Part shown: piece after piece, positions 23,079-30,493 of the stretch
Layout of the letters: each line of letters begins with the position of its first letter
How positions within the stretch are numbered: the stretch's first letter is position 1
NCBI GenBank assembly: GCA_900542185.1
Contig: UQMZ01000041.1
Coordinates: 1-34,089 of the forward strand
Source of the DNA: an uncultured Bacteroidales bacterium
GTDB taxonomy: Bacteria; Bacteroidota; Bacteroidia; Bacteroidales; Muribaculaceae
DNA length: 34,089 nt
Direction of reading: 5' to 3'
Made by a program: the position numbers and the translations under genes
The notes under the pieces: model-generated
Database searches by the model: none
What the model saw: the letters and a program-made list of their open reading frames with translations, nothing else
What the model was told of the DNA's origin: nothing

Positions 23079-23897
23079 CTATTTTTGGATCAGGAGGTTG
23101 GTGAGGAGGACGAACTGGTCGACGGAGAGGCGCTCGGGGCGTTCGGTCAGGAGGGGTTCGATGGGCGCGAGGGTGTCGGCGGCAATGTCGGCAGGGACGG
23201 CGGCGAGGAGGGGGGCCAGCGAGTTGCGCAGGGTCTTGCGACGCATGGAGAAGGCTTGCTTAACCACTTTCTTGAAGTCGGCGGGGTCGCAGCCGAGGTC
23301 GGTGCGGTCGTTGCGCGTCAGTCTCAGCACGCCGCTGCGCACCTTGGGCGGGGGCGTGAATACGAACGGCTCGACGGTGAACAGGTATTCGCAGTCGTAC
23401 CAGGCCTGCAGCAGCACCGAAAGGATGCCGCGGTCGCGGTTGCCCGGCGCGGCGCAGATGCGCTCGGCCACTTCCTTCTGAAGCATCCCGGCGGCGACCG
23501 GTATGCGGTCGCGGTGGTCAAGGACACGGAAAAATATCTGACTCGAGATGTTGTACGGGAAATTGCCTATTAGCGCCATGTCTTGACCCGGAAATACCGT
23601 GTCGAGGTCCATCTTCAGGAAGTCGGCCTCCACCACGTTCAGGTCCGGATACAGGTTGTGCAGGAATCCGACGCTTTCGGAATCCAGCTCCACGCATTCC
23701 AGCGGGCGCCCGGTGTCCATCAGGTATTTGGTCAGGATGCCCATGCCGGGTCCGATCTCAAGGATGGGGAGGTCGCTCCACGGGCGGGCGTGTTCAGGCA
23801 GTTCCCGGGCCGAAATGGTATCGGCTATGCGCGAGGCGATGTGCTCGTCGTTCAGGAAATGCTGTCCTAATGACTTTTTGGCGCGAACGTTTTTCAT
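23079..23897 (-). CDS. ksgA: 16S rRNA (adenine1518/1519-N6)-dimethyltransferase
   Basis: A 272-residue SAM-dependent enzyme dimethylating two adjacent adenines near the 3' end of 16S rRNA in late 30S assembly. Seen: KSLGQHFLND, motif I ILEIGPGMGILT, acidic VELDSES, EADFLKMDL, catalytic motif IV NFPYNISS (the family has N-L/F-P-Y), and FVFTPPPKVRSGVLRLT, then FKKVVKQAFSMRRKTLRNSL. It starts in an ATGA overlap with the preceding FKBP-like lipoprotein gene, so it is the last gene of that run. Confidence 0.96.
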   Translation of the reverse strand: MKNVRAKKSLGQHFLNDEHIASRIADTISARELPEHARPWSDLPILEIGPGMGILTKYLMDTGRPLECVELDSESVGFLHNLYPDLNVVEADFLKMDLDTVFPGQDMALIGNFPYNISSQIFFRVLDHRDRIPVAAGMLQKEVAERICAAPGNRDRGILSVLLQAWYDCEYLFTVEPFVFTPPPKVRSGVLRLTRNDRTDLGCDPADFKKVVKQAFSMRRKTLRNSLAPLLAAVPADIAADTLAPIEPLLTERPERLSVDQFVLLTNLLIQK

Positions 23898-24811
23898 ATA
23901 TCTGCATTTATGTCGGTAGCTGTTCCGGGAGAAATCCTGAATACCTGGATATCAATCAGAACGGGATCCGCAGGTTTGAGTCCTATGAACTCGCAACGGT
24001 TGCCGTACAGGCGGAAGGCCGGGGTGAGGAACCGGGCGTGTTCGCCTTGCCGCATCCGGCAGTAAATCTCGTTCAGCACGGGAGCTGTCTCATGGTTTCC
24101 CACCGTCACCTCCTGGGGCGACGACATTCCGAGGCTTTCGCCGTCGGGCCGCGAATAGTTCACCTGCAGCGACAGCACGGCGCCCGGGGTGGCCGACGGG
24201 CCGGCACCGGGGGTGAGTTCCTTGTAATACAGGCCGTCCTCCAGGCGCTTCATGCCGAGTTTCGCGGCCTCGGCCCTCACTGCATGATGGGCCTGGCGGT
24301 GTACCGAGCCGGCCTGCTGTGCCTGCAGCTTGTGCAGCACGTCGTACAGTTTGTCCTGCACTGCAAGCTCGTCTATGTCCTTTTCCTGCAGCAGGGCGTA
24401 TGCCATGGACTGGAACAGGATGTCCTTGTCGAAGGTGAATCCGAATTCGTTCTCGAAATGTTTGCCCCTCACGGCCATGCGAACGCCGTAACGGATGCCG
24501 AGGTTGTAGGCGGAGTCGTTACCCTGCATGTCGTCATAACCATGGCGCACGCCCTCCAGAAAGCGGATACGGGCTTCGGTGGAGCGCAGGGCCGTGTCGT
24601 TCATGGCCTCGCGCAGATACTCGTAGGCCTTGAGCTGGCCGGTGTAATACAGCATGGAATCGGCCAGCGATACGTGGCCCATTTCATTCAGGCTCTTGCC
24701 CCGGTCGGGGCCGCACGATACGGTGCCGGCCGCCGTCAGCAACGCCACGGCGGCGAGAGAGAGGTGTCGCAATGTCCGCGACATGGATTGTCTCGATAAG
24801 GATACAGGCAT
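23894..24811 (-). CDS. Lipoprotein with FKBP N-terminal-like domain and divergent FKBP domain
   Basis: 305 residues. The signal sequence ends in a lipobox-like TVSC (Cys33), so it is probably anchored in the envelope. The middle (about 45-200) resembles the FKBP_N dimerisation helices (YNLGIRYGVRM, FENEFGFTFDKDILFQSMAY). The C-terminus (from LGMKRLEDGLYYKELTPGAG) has the strand order of an FKBP fold but lacks the VHYTG and FDSS motifs, so isomerase activity is doubtful. ATG at 24811 lies 4 bp after the small lipoprotein stop; an alternative ATG is at 24784. Overlaps ksgA by 4 bp. Confidence 0.7.
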   Translation of the reverse strand: MPVSLSRQSMSRTLRHLSLAAVALLTAAGTVSCGPDRGKSLNEMGHVSLADSMLYYTGQLKAYEYLREAMNDTALRSTEARIRFLEGVRHGYDDMQGNDSAYNLGIRYGVRMAVRGKHFENEFGFTFDKDILFQSMAYALLQEKDIDELAVQDKLYDVLHKLQAQQAGSVHRQAHHAVRAEAAKLGMKRLEDGLYYKELTPGAGPSATPGAVLSLQVNYSRPDGESLGMSSPQEVTVGNHETAPVLNEIYCRMRQGEHARFLTPAFRLYGNRCEFIGLKPADPVLIDIQVFRISPGTATDINADI

Positions 24812-24815
24812 ACTC

Positions 24816-24968
24816 TCAAATCGAATCGGCGGGAATGGTGTCGGGCACCACTTCCACGGTGTCGCCGGTGGGGGTCATGTTCTCCATAGTTCTCCCTTTG
24901 CACGAGGGGAGGGCCAAAAGCATAAGGGCCGCCGTCAGCACAGCGGCCCCTTTAATCAGTTTTCTCAT
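24816..24968 (-). CDS. 50-residue lipoprotein
   Basis: MRKLIKGAAVLTAALMLLAL then PSCKGRT: a classic lipoprotein signal with lipobox A-L-P-S-C, followed by a short, acidic tail of about 25 residues (TPTGDTVEVVPDTIPADSI). Its ATG overlaps the TGA of the upstream FKBP gene (ATGA, 24965-24968), and the next gene starts 4 bp after its stop. No family recognised. The clean signal and the coupling on both sides support a real gene. Confidence 0.75.
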   Translation of the reverse strand: MRKLIKGAAVLTAALMLLALPSCKGRTMENMTPTGDTVEVVPDTIPADSI

Positions 24969-25525
24969 TGTTCAGGCTCGCCTACGCTGATAAGTTCTAC
25001 AGTGAAGATCAGGTCGGCGTCCGGTCCGATCATGGGGGGAGCGCCGGCAGAACCGTAAGCCAGTGCGGAGGGGATGTAGAACACTGCCTTGCCGCCGGCT
25101 TTCATCAGCTGCAGACCCTCGGTCCATCCGGGGATGACGCGGTTCAGCGGGAAGGAAGCGGGCTCGCCGCGGCTCACGCTGCTGTCGAACACCTGGCCGT
25201 TAAGCAGCTCGCCGGTGTAGTGTACGGTGACGGTGTCGTCAGCCGAAGGACGGTCGCCCGTGCCCTCTTTGAGCACCATATACTTGAGGCCCGTCGGGGT
25301 CTCGGCGTAAGTGGTGTCGGTAGGAGTCTCCGATTTTTTGGCCGGGTCGGTGAAGATTCTGGCCAGTTCGCTGGGCGCGTTCAGGGAGTCGGTGGCCTCT
25401 GCCACTGCCTCGGTGGCCATGCTGTCGGAATCGGCAGCGGCGGCGGTCTTGTTGCCGTTGCATGACACCATCGTCATGCCGGCCGTAAGTACAAGCGCCG
25501 ATGCCAGATACTTAATCGTTTTCAT
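24965..25525 (-). CDS. FKBP-type peptidyl-prolyl isomerase, lipoprotein
   Basis: 186 residues. Signal sequence with lipobox MVSC (Cys22), then an Ala/Ser/Asp-rich linker to about residue 75. An FKBP domain follows (TPTGLKYMVLKEGTG, VTVHYTGELLNGQVFDSS, FPLNRVIPGWTEGLQLMKAG, VFYIPSALAYG, LIFTVELISV) with the usual Y, F-D, V-I-P-W and Y active-site residues. It probably helps fold envelope proteins. It lies 2 bp from the following paralogue and overlaps the 50-residue lipoprotein gene by 4 bp. Confidence 0.92.
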   Translation of the reverse strand: MKTIKYLASALVLTAGMTMVSCNGNKTAAAADSDSMATEAVAEATDSLNAPSELARIFTDPAKKSETPTDTTYAETPTGLKYMVLKEGTGDRPSADDTVTVHYTGELLNGQVFDSSVSRGEPASFPLNRVIPGWTEGLQLMKAGGKAVFYIPSALAYGSAGAPPMIGPDADLIFTVELISVGEPEQ

Positions 25526-25527
25526 AT

Positions 25528-26118
25528 TTACTTCTTGTTGACTTTGATTAGTTCCACGTCAAATATAAGGGTGGAGTGGGGCGGGATTGCTCCGGGCACA
25601 CCCTGAGGGCCGTAGGCCAGGTCGCTGGGGATGAAGAAGGTGTACTTGGCGCCTTCTTTCATGAGCTGCACGCCTTCAGTCCATCCGGGAATGACGCGGT
25701 TCAGGGGGAATGTGGCGGGTTCGCCGCGGTTGACGCTGCTGTCGAACACCTGGCCGTTCAGAAGTTTGCCCGTGTAGTGTACGGTCACCTCGTCCTCGGC
25801 CGTGGGCTGTGCGCCGGTTCCCTCTTTCTCAACCACATACTGCAGGCCGCTGGCCGTGGTCTTCACGTTCTCCTTCTTGCCGTTCTCGGCCAGGAACTGC
25901 TCGCCCTCGGCGCGCGCTACCTTCTCGGCCTTGTCCTGAAGCTCCTGCAGATAGTCGTTGATCAGCTTCTGAGCCTCCTCGACGGGAATCGCGGGCTCCG
26001 TGCCGTCGAATGCGTTCATCACTCCATTTCTGAATGTGTCGGCGTCAAGGTTGCTGACGCCCATGCCTTTAAGCTGGCGGCCCATTGCCAGGCCCCATGC
26101 GTAACTTAATTTGTCCAT
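25528..26118 (-). CDS. FKBP-type peptidyl-prolyl isomerase (FklB/Mip-like), cytoplasmic
   Basis: 196 residues with no signal peptide. Residues 1-85 are the FKBP_N dimerisation region (KLSYAWGLAMGRQLKGM, VEEAQKLINDYLQEL), and 95-196 are the FKBP domain (VTVHYTGKLLNGQVFDSS, FPLNRVIPGWTEGVQLMKEG, IPSDLAYGPQG, IPPHSTLIFDVELIKV). All catalytic-pocket residues are present. It is a close paralogue of the next gene downstream, from which it is separated by 2 bp, suggesting duplication with later gain of a lipoprotein signal in the partner. Confidence 0.92.
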   Translation of the reverse strand: MDKLSYAWGLAMGRQLKGMGVSNLDADTFRNGVMNAFDGTEPAIPVEEAQKLINDYLQELQDKAEKVARAEGEQFLAENGKKENVKTTASGLQYVVEKEGTGAQPTAEDEVTVHYTGKLLNGQVFDSSVNRGEPATFPLNRVIPGWTEGVQLMKEGAKYTFFIPSDLAYGPQGVPGAIPPHSTLIFDVELIKVNKK

Positions 26119-26137
26119 ATTGTCTTTCTATCGTCTG

Positions 26138-26153
26138 CGGAGGCAAGCCTCCG
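26138..26153. repeat. Short GC hairpin upstream of the FKBP operon
   Basis: CGGAGGC-AA-GCCTCCG, a 7-bp perfect stem 20 bp before the ATG of the first FKBP gene. It may be a leader element or the terminator of the DUF5715 gene, whose stop is 83 bp upstream. Confidence 0.5.
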
Positions 26154-26235
26154 GAACTGGGTTTATATTATAAGATTAAACAACGTGAAAGCCCGAATTG
26201 TTGCGGAAATGGCATATTCAGGCTCCGGGCGCGGG

Positions 26236-27132
26236 TCATTTGGTGGCGGTGATGTGGAAGCAGCCTCCCTTGCGCTCGTATTTGACCAGGCATCGCTTGT
26301 TGTCGCGCATGTCGAGCAACACTTCGCCAAGCAGGTTCTTCAGGTCCTCGTCGGCTGTGACTTTGGACCGGTCCAGGTTGTGGAACCGCGTGAAACTGAT
26401 GTCGAATGTGGTGCCGAACTGATGGGTTGATGAGTCCACGGCGTTCCTGTTGACGCGTCGCAAGCGTTTGACGGTGTGGGGCGTGCGCAGCAGGCTGGTC
26501 ACTATCAGCCGGTACTTCCCGCCGCCGCGACGCTCCAGCGAGTCGATGAAGTTCCGGCCTATGTCGCTCAGCACCTTCTCGGCCTCTGGCACCAGATAGG
26601 GGAACGAGTGCTTCAGTTCGTCGACCGTGTAATACCGGTTGCTCCTCACCTCCACGATGGGCCGTGTGGTGAAGTAAGCCTGTCCCAAGCTGCGTATCGG
26701 GCGGATGCCGAGGCGTTCGGCGGCGGCATACTGATACTTGTTTGAGTCGTTGAACACCTCCATCAGCGATCCGATGTTGCGCACCCGTATGCGGCCGTGG
26801 TTGGGGGCGTCCTTGCCGGTCTCGATTGGCGAGGCGGCAGCGGGGACGGCCACCGGATGCGGGGCTTCCGCCTTGGCGGTGTCAGGCGTCGGCTCCGGGG
26901 TAGGTCCCGGCTCGGCCTCGGGTATCTGCGCCGCGGCAGGCGACTCTACATCGTCTATGACCGATTCGCCGTCTATAACTATGTAGTTGCCAGGGTCTTC
27001 AGCCGTTGCCTTGGCGAAAGGATTGCCCCGCTTGCATCCGAATGCCAATAGCAGGGCAAGCAGCATGGCGCTGATGGATACCAGCTTAATTCCGTCGTAT
27101 TTATGTATGTCGGTTGGTTCGTTGCGGTTCAT
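26236..27132 (-). CDS. DUF5715 lipoprotein, M15-like peptidase fold
   Basis: 298 residues from ATG 27132. A lipoprotein signal with lipobox L-A-F-G-C (Cys33) is followed by a Pro/Glu/Ala-rich spacer (about 60-110). The C-terminal domain has S-S-T-H-Q-F-G-T-T-F-D (His237, Asp244) and a late C-F-H-I (His293). S-x-H-x-x-G-x-x-x-D plus a late H is the zinc-site pattern of M15/VanY-like peptidases, so a peptidoglycan-related role is likely but unproven. An alternative start at 27150 lies within the promoter and is rejected. Confidence 0.78.
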   Translation of the reverse strand: MNRNEPTDIHKYDGIKLVSISAMLLALLLAFGCKRGNPFAKATAEDPGNYIVIDGESVIDDVESPAAAQIPEAEPGPTPEPTPDTAKAEAPHPVAVPAAASPIETGKDAPNHGRIRVRNIGSLMEVFNDSNKYQYAAAERLGIRPIRSLGQAYFTTRPIVEVRSNRYYTVDELKHSFPYLVPEAEKVLSDIGRNFIDSLERRGGGKYRLIVTSLLRTPHTVKRLRRVNRNAVDSSTHQFGTTFDISFTRFHNLDRSKVTADEDLKNLLGEVLLDMRDNKRCLVKYERKGGCFHITATK

Positions 27133-27138
27133 TGTATG

Positions 27139-27166
27139 CAAAATTAACAAAAAATCCTTAATTTTG
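27139..27166. promoter_or_regulatory. Divergent -7 elements for DUF5715 and the HAD-aroB pair
   Basis: CAAAATTA at 27139-27146 reads TAATTTTG on the minus strand, and TAATTTTG at 27159-27166 reads on the plus strand. Together they form a palindrome only 38 bp between the two ATGs. Neither has a clear TTG at 19-21 bp. Both predicted mRNAs would be nearly leaderless. Confidence 0.5.
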
Positions 27167-27170
27167 CGTT

Positions 27171-27854
27171 ATGAAACGGTTTAAAGCTGCATTAATTGAT
27201 ATGGACGGGGTGCTTTACGACTCCATGCGGGGACATGCCGCGTCCTGGAAGAAGATGTGCGACGAGATAGGTCTTGATACGGACCCCGACGAGTTTTACA
27301 TGTACGAGGGGATGACGGGCAAAGCCACCATCAACCTGCTGATGAAGCGCGAGCGCGGTCACGAGGTCAGCGACGAGGAGGCGGCGCGGCTGTATGCGAT
27401 AAAGACGGCCAACTTCCGGGCGTTGGGACGCGCTCCCGTTATGCCCGGCGCCCAAAGGATGATCGCGGCGTTGGGCGCGTTGGGCATGACGCGCGTACTG
27501 GTCACCGGTTCGGCTCAAGCCAGCCTGCTGGACAAACTTGAGCATGATTACCCGGGAGTGTTCGTGGACGGGCGACGCGTCACGGCATTGGACGTGAAGC
27601 ACGGCAAGCCCTATCCTGAGCCGTATCTGAAAGGGGCGGCGTTGGTAGGCGCCGATCCCGCCGACTGTATGGTGGTTGAGAACGCTCCGTTGGGCGTACG
27701 GGCCGGCAAAGCGGCCGGATGCTTCGTCTGCGCCGTCATGACGGGTCCCGTTCCGCGCGAGGAGTTCGTGAAGGAAGGCGCCGACCTGATTTTCAATTCG
27801 ATGGAGGAATTTGCCGATTACCTGGAGGGCCTTTTAAAAAATAAACAACAATGA
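27171..27854 (+). CDS. HAD-family phosphatase/phosphomutase (beta-phosphoglucomutase-like)
   Basis: A 227-residue cytoplasmic enzyme. Seen: motif I DMDGVLYDS (D10 nucleophile, D12), a helical cap (about 18-85), motif II LVTGSAQ, motif III lysine in HGKPYPEPYLK, and motif IV VVENAPLGVRAGKAAG. Subfamily IA/B with an alpha cap, typical of sugar-phosphate phosphatases or beta-phosphoglucomutase. The substrate is unknown. The stop overlaps the aroB start by 4 bp (ATGA), so the two are translated together. Confidence 0.88.
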   Translation: MKRFKAALIDMDGVLYDSMRGHAASWKKMCDEIGLDTDPDEFYMYEGMTGKATINLLMKRERGHEVSDEEAARLYAIKTANFRALGRAPVMPGAQRMIAALGALGMTRVLVTGSAQASLLDKLEHDYPGVFVDGRRVTALDVKHGKPYPEPYLKGAALVGADPADCMVVENAPLGVRAGKAAGCFVCAVMTGPVPREEFVKEGADLIFNSMEEFADYLEGLLKNKQQ

Positions 27855-28843
27855 AATGGCGTGAGGAACTTTCGGCCGAGATAGAGCGGCTGCGGCCCGA
27901 CAGGGTATTTGTGCTGACCGATTCGAATGTCAGCCCGCTGTTCCGTTGGGACGGCACGGTAATAGTGGTGCCGGCGGGCGAGGAAAGCAAGAGTCTCGAC
28001 ACCTTGGCCGGCGTATGGGAGGATCTTAGCTCGTTGGGTGCCACGCGCCAGTCGCTGTTGGTGAACATCGGCGGCGGCGTGGTGTCGGACTTAGGCGGTT
28101 TCGCCGCCGCCACGTTCAAGCGCGGCATCCGGTTCGTGAACGTGCCCACCACGCTGTTGGCCATGTCAGACGCCGCCATCGGAGGCAAGACCGGAATAGA
28201 CTTCGGAGGACTGAAGAACGAGGTCGGAGCGTTCCGTATGCCGGAGCGTGTTATAGTGGATGCCTCGTGGCTCGCGACGCTGCCGCAGAATCAGATGCGC
28301 GAGGGACTGGCCGAGGTGGTCAAGAGCGCGCTGCTCGGCTCTGAGGCGGTGTATGACGAATTGCTGAACCTCCCGGGAACTCTTACGGCCAATAATGTGG
28401 GCCAGGCAGCGGAATGGTCGGCCCGTTTCAAGGAGGAAGTAGTGGCCCGCGATCCGCACGAGAATGGATTGCGAAGGATATTGAATTTAGGTCATACGGC
28501 CGGCCACGCCTTCGAATCATTAGCGTCGCGAGTCGGCAAGCCGATAGGACACGGCACGGCCGTAGCGCACGGACTATTGGTCGCGCTGAAGCTGAGCGAG
28601 CGGCTGACGGGTCTTTATTCGGGTGTCGCGAACGAATACGAGCAGAAGATTCTGAATCGCTTCTATCCGGTATTGCCGGCGGAATGTCGTGACGTACAGG
28701 AACTAATGGGCATCATGGCCCACGACAAAAAAAATCCCGCCGCCGGCGAGATTTCATTTGTCCTGCTCCGCGCCATCGGCGAGCCCGTCGAGGCAGTGCA
28801 CGTCAATGAAAAGATTCTTTTGTCGGAGGGAATATTAGAATAG
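27851..28843 (+). CDS. aroB: 3-dehydroquinate synthase
   Basis: A 330-residue enzyme that cyclises DAHP to 3-dehydroquinate, shikimate step two. Seen: AGEESKSL, the NAD-binding GGGVVSDLGGFAAATFKRG, PTTLLAMSDAAIGGKTGIDF, the metal ligands E in REGLAEVVKSALL, H in LNLGHTAGHAFES and H in PIGHGTAVAHG. Slightly short at the N-terminus compared with the roughly 350-residue norm. ATGA overlap with the HAD gene. Confidence 0.95.
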   Translation: MKWREELSAEIERLRPDRVFVLTDSNVSPLFRWDGTVIVVPAGEESKSLDTLAGVWEDLSSLGATRQSLLVNIGGGVVSDLGGFAAATFKRGIRFVNVPTTLLAMSDAAIGGKTGIDFGGLKNEVGAFRMPERVIVDASWLATLPQNQMREGLAEVVKSALLGSEAVYDELLNLPGTLTANNVGQAAEWSARFKEEVVARDPHENGLRRILNLGHTAGHAFESLASRVGKPIGHGTAVAHGLLVALKLSERLTGLYSGVANEYEQKILNRFYPVLPAECRDVQELMGIMAHDKKNPAAGEISFVLLRAIGEPVEAVHVNEKILLSEGILE

Positions 28844-28927
28844 CCGCAAGCCGTCTGCAGACTGGAAGAGGCTGCGCGGTAAGTCCGAATTACGACACAG
28901 TTTCATCAACCCGACAAGAGTTTTTTT

Positions 28928-29026
28928 GACAGGAGAACAGGAGAAACAGGAGCAGCCGGTACTGCATTGACGACGTGGACGTCGTCATCCCAGTCGCAGC
29001 GGCTCCTGTTCTACTGTTCTCCTGTC
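28928..29026. repeat. Large nested inverted repeat
   Basis: GACAGGAGAACAG (28928-28940) pairs exactly with 29014-29026. Then AACAGGAGC (28945-28953) pairs with GCTCCTGTT (29002-29010), and at the tip GACGACGT (28969-28976) pairs with ACGTCGTC (28979-28986). A run of seven T precedes the left arm (28921-28927), so on the minus strand the right arm leads and the stem is followed by AAAAAAA complement, that is a T-rich plus side only. It could be a very strong bidirectional terminator or a structured RNA. Confidence 0.8.
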
Positions 29027-29066
29027 TAAAATACTCGCGCGGCTGGGACAGCCTGCGCTACTAAGA

Positions 29067-29101
29067 CGCCGGGAGTCGGTCGTGGTGACGGACTCCCGGC
29101 G
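29067..29101. terminator. GC-rich hairpin downstream of korC
   Basis: CGCCGGGAGTC (29067-29077) pairs exactly with GACTCCCGGCG (29091-29101) over a 13-nt loop, 57 bp past the korC stop. There is no T-run, so it may be a 3'-end stabiliser rather than a simple terminator. Confidence 0.45.
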
Positions 29102-29157
29102 CGTTAATGGGGTAGTGGGGACGGGCCGGTTGAGGGCGCGTCGGATGTCGGTGCGGG

Positions 29158-29700
29158 TCAGGCCTGGAGCAGGGACTTGCCCTTCTCGATGGCTTGCTCG
29201 TTGAGGGGTATCAGCTTGTGGTGACGCTCGGGCAGCGATTTCTTCAGACCCTTGATCACATTCTCCATCGGCAGCTTATAGTCCATGGCGTTGAGCAGGG
29301 CGCCCATCACTACCATGTTGTAGGCCTTGGAGTTGCCTATCTCGAGGGTGGCGGTCATCGCGTCGATGGGGTAGATGCTGATGTCGTCGCGCGTGGGATG
29401 GTTATGGATGCCGTTGGTGTCGTATATCAGCGTGCCGCCGGGCTTCACCTTAGGGGCGAACTTGTCGAGGCTCTGCTGGTTCAGAGCCACCACGATGTCG
29501 TATTTGTCAAGCACGGGGCTTGAGATCTTCTTGTCGCTCAGTATGACGGTCACGTTGGCCGTGCCGCCGCGCTGCTCCGGACCGTAGGAGGGCATCCAGG
29601 TCACTTCCTTGTCGTCCATCAGTCCCGAATAGGCCAGAATCTTGCCCATCGACAGCACTCCCTGGCCGCCAAATCCGGCTATGATTATTTCTTCCTTCAT
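29158..29700 (-). CDS. korC: 2-oxoacid:ferredoxin oxidoreductase, gamma subunit
   Basis: 180 residues. Pyruvate/ketoisovalerate oxidoreductase catalytic (gamma) domain: IIIAGFGGQGVLSMGKILAY, the MPSYGPEQRGGTANVTVILS motif, LNQQSLDKFAPKVKPGGTLIYD and NMVVMGALLNAM. It forms the CoA-binding-side subunit of the four-part enzyme with the three genes upstream. Last gene of the operon, 19 bp after the beta gene. The substrate could be 2-oxoglutarate or branched 2-oxoacids (Vor). The symbol follows the Kor naming. Confidence 0.9.
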   Translation of the reverse strand: MKEEIIIAGFGGQGVLSMGKILAYSGLMDDKEVTWMPSYGPEQRGGTANVTVILSDKKISSPVLDKYDIVVALNQQSLDKFAPKVKPGGTLIYDTNGIHNHPTRDDISIYPIDAMTATLEIGNSKAYNMVVMGALLNAMDYKLPMENVIKGLKKSLPERHHKLIPLNEQAIEKGKSLLQA

Positions 29701-29719
29701 GATTTATGCGGGTTAGGGG

Positions 29720-30481
29720 TTATACGTTTTTAAGGTCTCCCAGGGGGTACTTCTCGAACATATTCTGCGCCATCCATTCGTTGGCCTTTTCGGGCGACAT
29801 CTTCCAGCCGGAGTTGCAGGTGGCCACGATCTCGACCACGCTGGTGCCGCGCTTGGCAATGGCGTTCTCGAATGCCTTCTTGAGCGCGGCCTTGGCCTTG
29901 CGCACGTTGGCCGGGGTGTGTACGGACTGGCGCGTAACGTAGCATGTGCCGTCCAGTATGGCCATCAGGTTGGTTATCTCCAGCGGGTGGCCGTTCAGGT
30001 CCACGCGGCGTCCGTAGGGCGTGGTGGCGGTCTTCTGGCCTATCAGAGTGGTGGGGGCCATCTGTCCGCCCGTCATGCCGTAGATGGCGTTGTTGACGAA
30101 TATCATTACGATGTTCTCGCCGCGGTTAGCGGCGTGGATGGACTCGGCGGTACCGATGGCCGACATGTCGCCGTCGCCCTGATAAGTGAACAGCACGTTT
30201 TCGGGCCAGAGGCGCGAGGCGGCGGTGGCTACTGCCGGTGCGCGGCCGTGGGCGGCCTCGATCCAGTCGACGTCAAGATAGTTGTAGGCGAACACGGCGC
30301 ATCCCACGGGGGAGACGCCCACCACCTTCTCGGTGAGGCCCATCTCGGCGATCACTTCCGCCAGTATCTTGTGCACCACACCGTGGCTGCAGCCCGGGCA
30401 ATAGTGCATGTGCACCTCTTCCAGAAGCTCAGGCTTGCTGTATACCTTGTTTTCTTCTTTGATTATATCAGTGATTTCCAT
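29720..30481 (-). CDS. korB: 2-oxoacid:ferredoxin oxidoreductase, beta (TPP) subunit
   Basis: A 253-residue subunit binding thiamine diphosphate and one 4Fe-4S cluster. Seen: CPGC (C28, C31) and C61 as cluster ligands, AHGRAPAVATAASRLWP, the TPP/Mg motif GDGDMSAIGTAESIHAANRGENI (102 onward), FVNNAIYGMTGGQMAPT. No ferredoxin domain of its own. 12 bp after the alpha gene. Confidence 0.93.
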   Translation of the reverse strand: MEITDIIKEENKVYSKPELLEEVHMHYCPGCSHGVVHKILAEVIAEMGLTEKVVGVSPVGCAVFAYNYLDVDWIEAAHGRAPAVATAASRLWPENVLFTYQGDGDMSAIGTAESIHAANRGENIVMIFVNNAIYGMTGGQMAPTTLIGQKTATTPYGRRVDLNGHPLEITNLMAILDGTCYVTRQSVHTPANVRKAKAALKKAFENAIAKRGTSVVEIVATCNSGWKMSPEKANEWMAQNMFEKYPLGDLKNV

Positions 30482-30493
30482 AGAGGCACGATG

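Larger units (their letters stand above)
28844..29157. other. 314-bp gene-free gap with large hairpins
   Basis: No coding sequence that I can support. It contains GTCTGCAGAC (28853-28862), the large nested hairpin 28928-29026 and a GC-rich 11-bp stem 29067-29101. It separates convergent aroB and korC, so it may hold both terminators. Confidence 0.7.
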
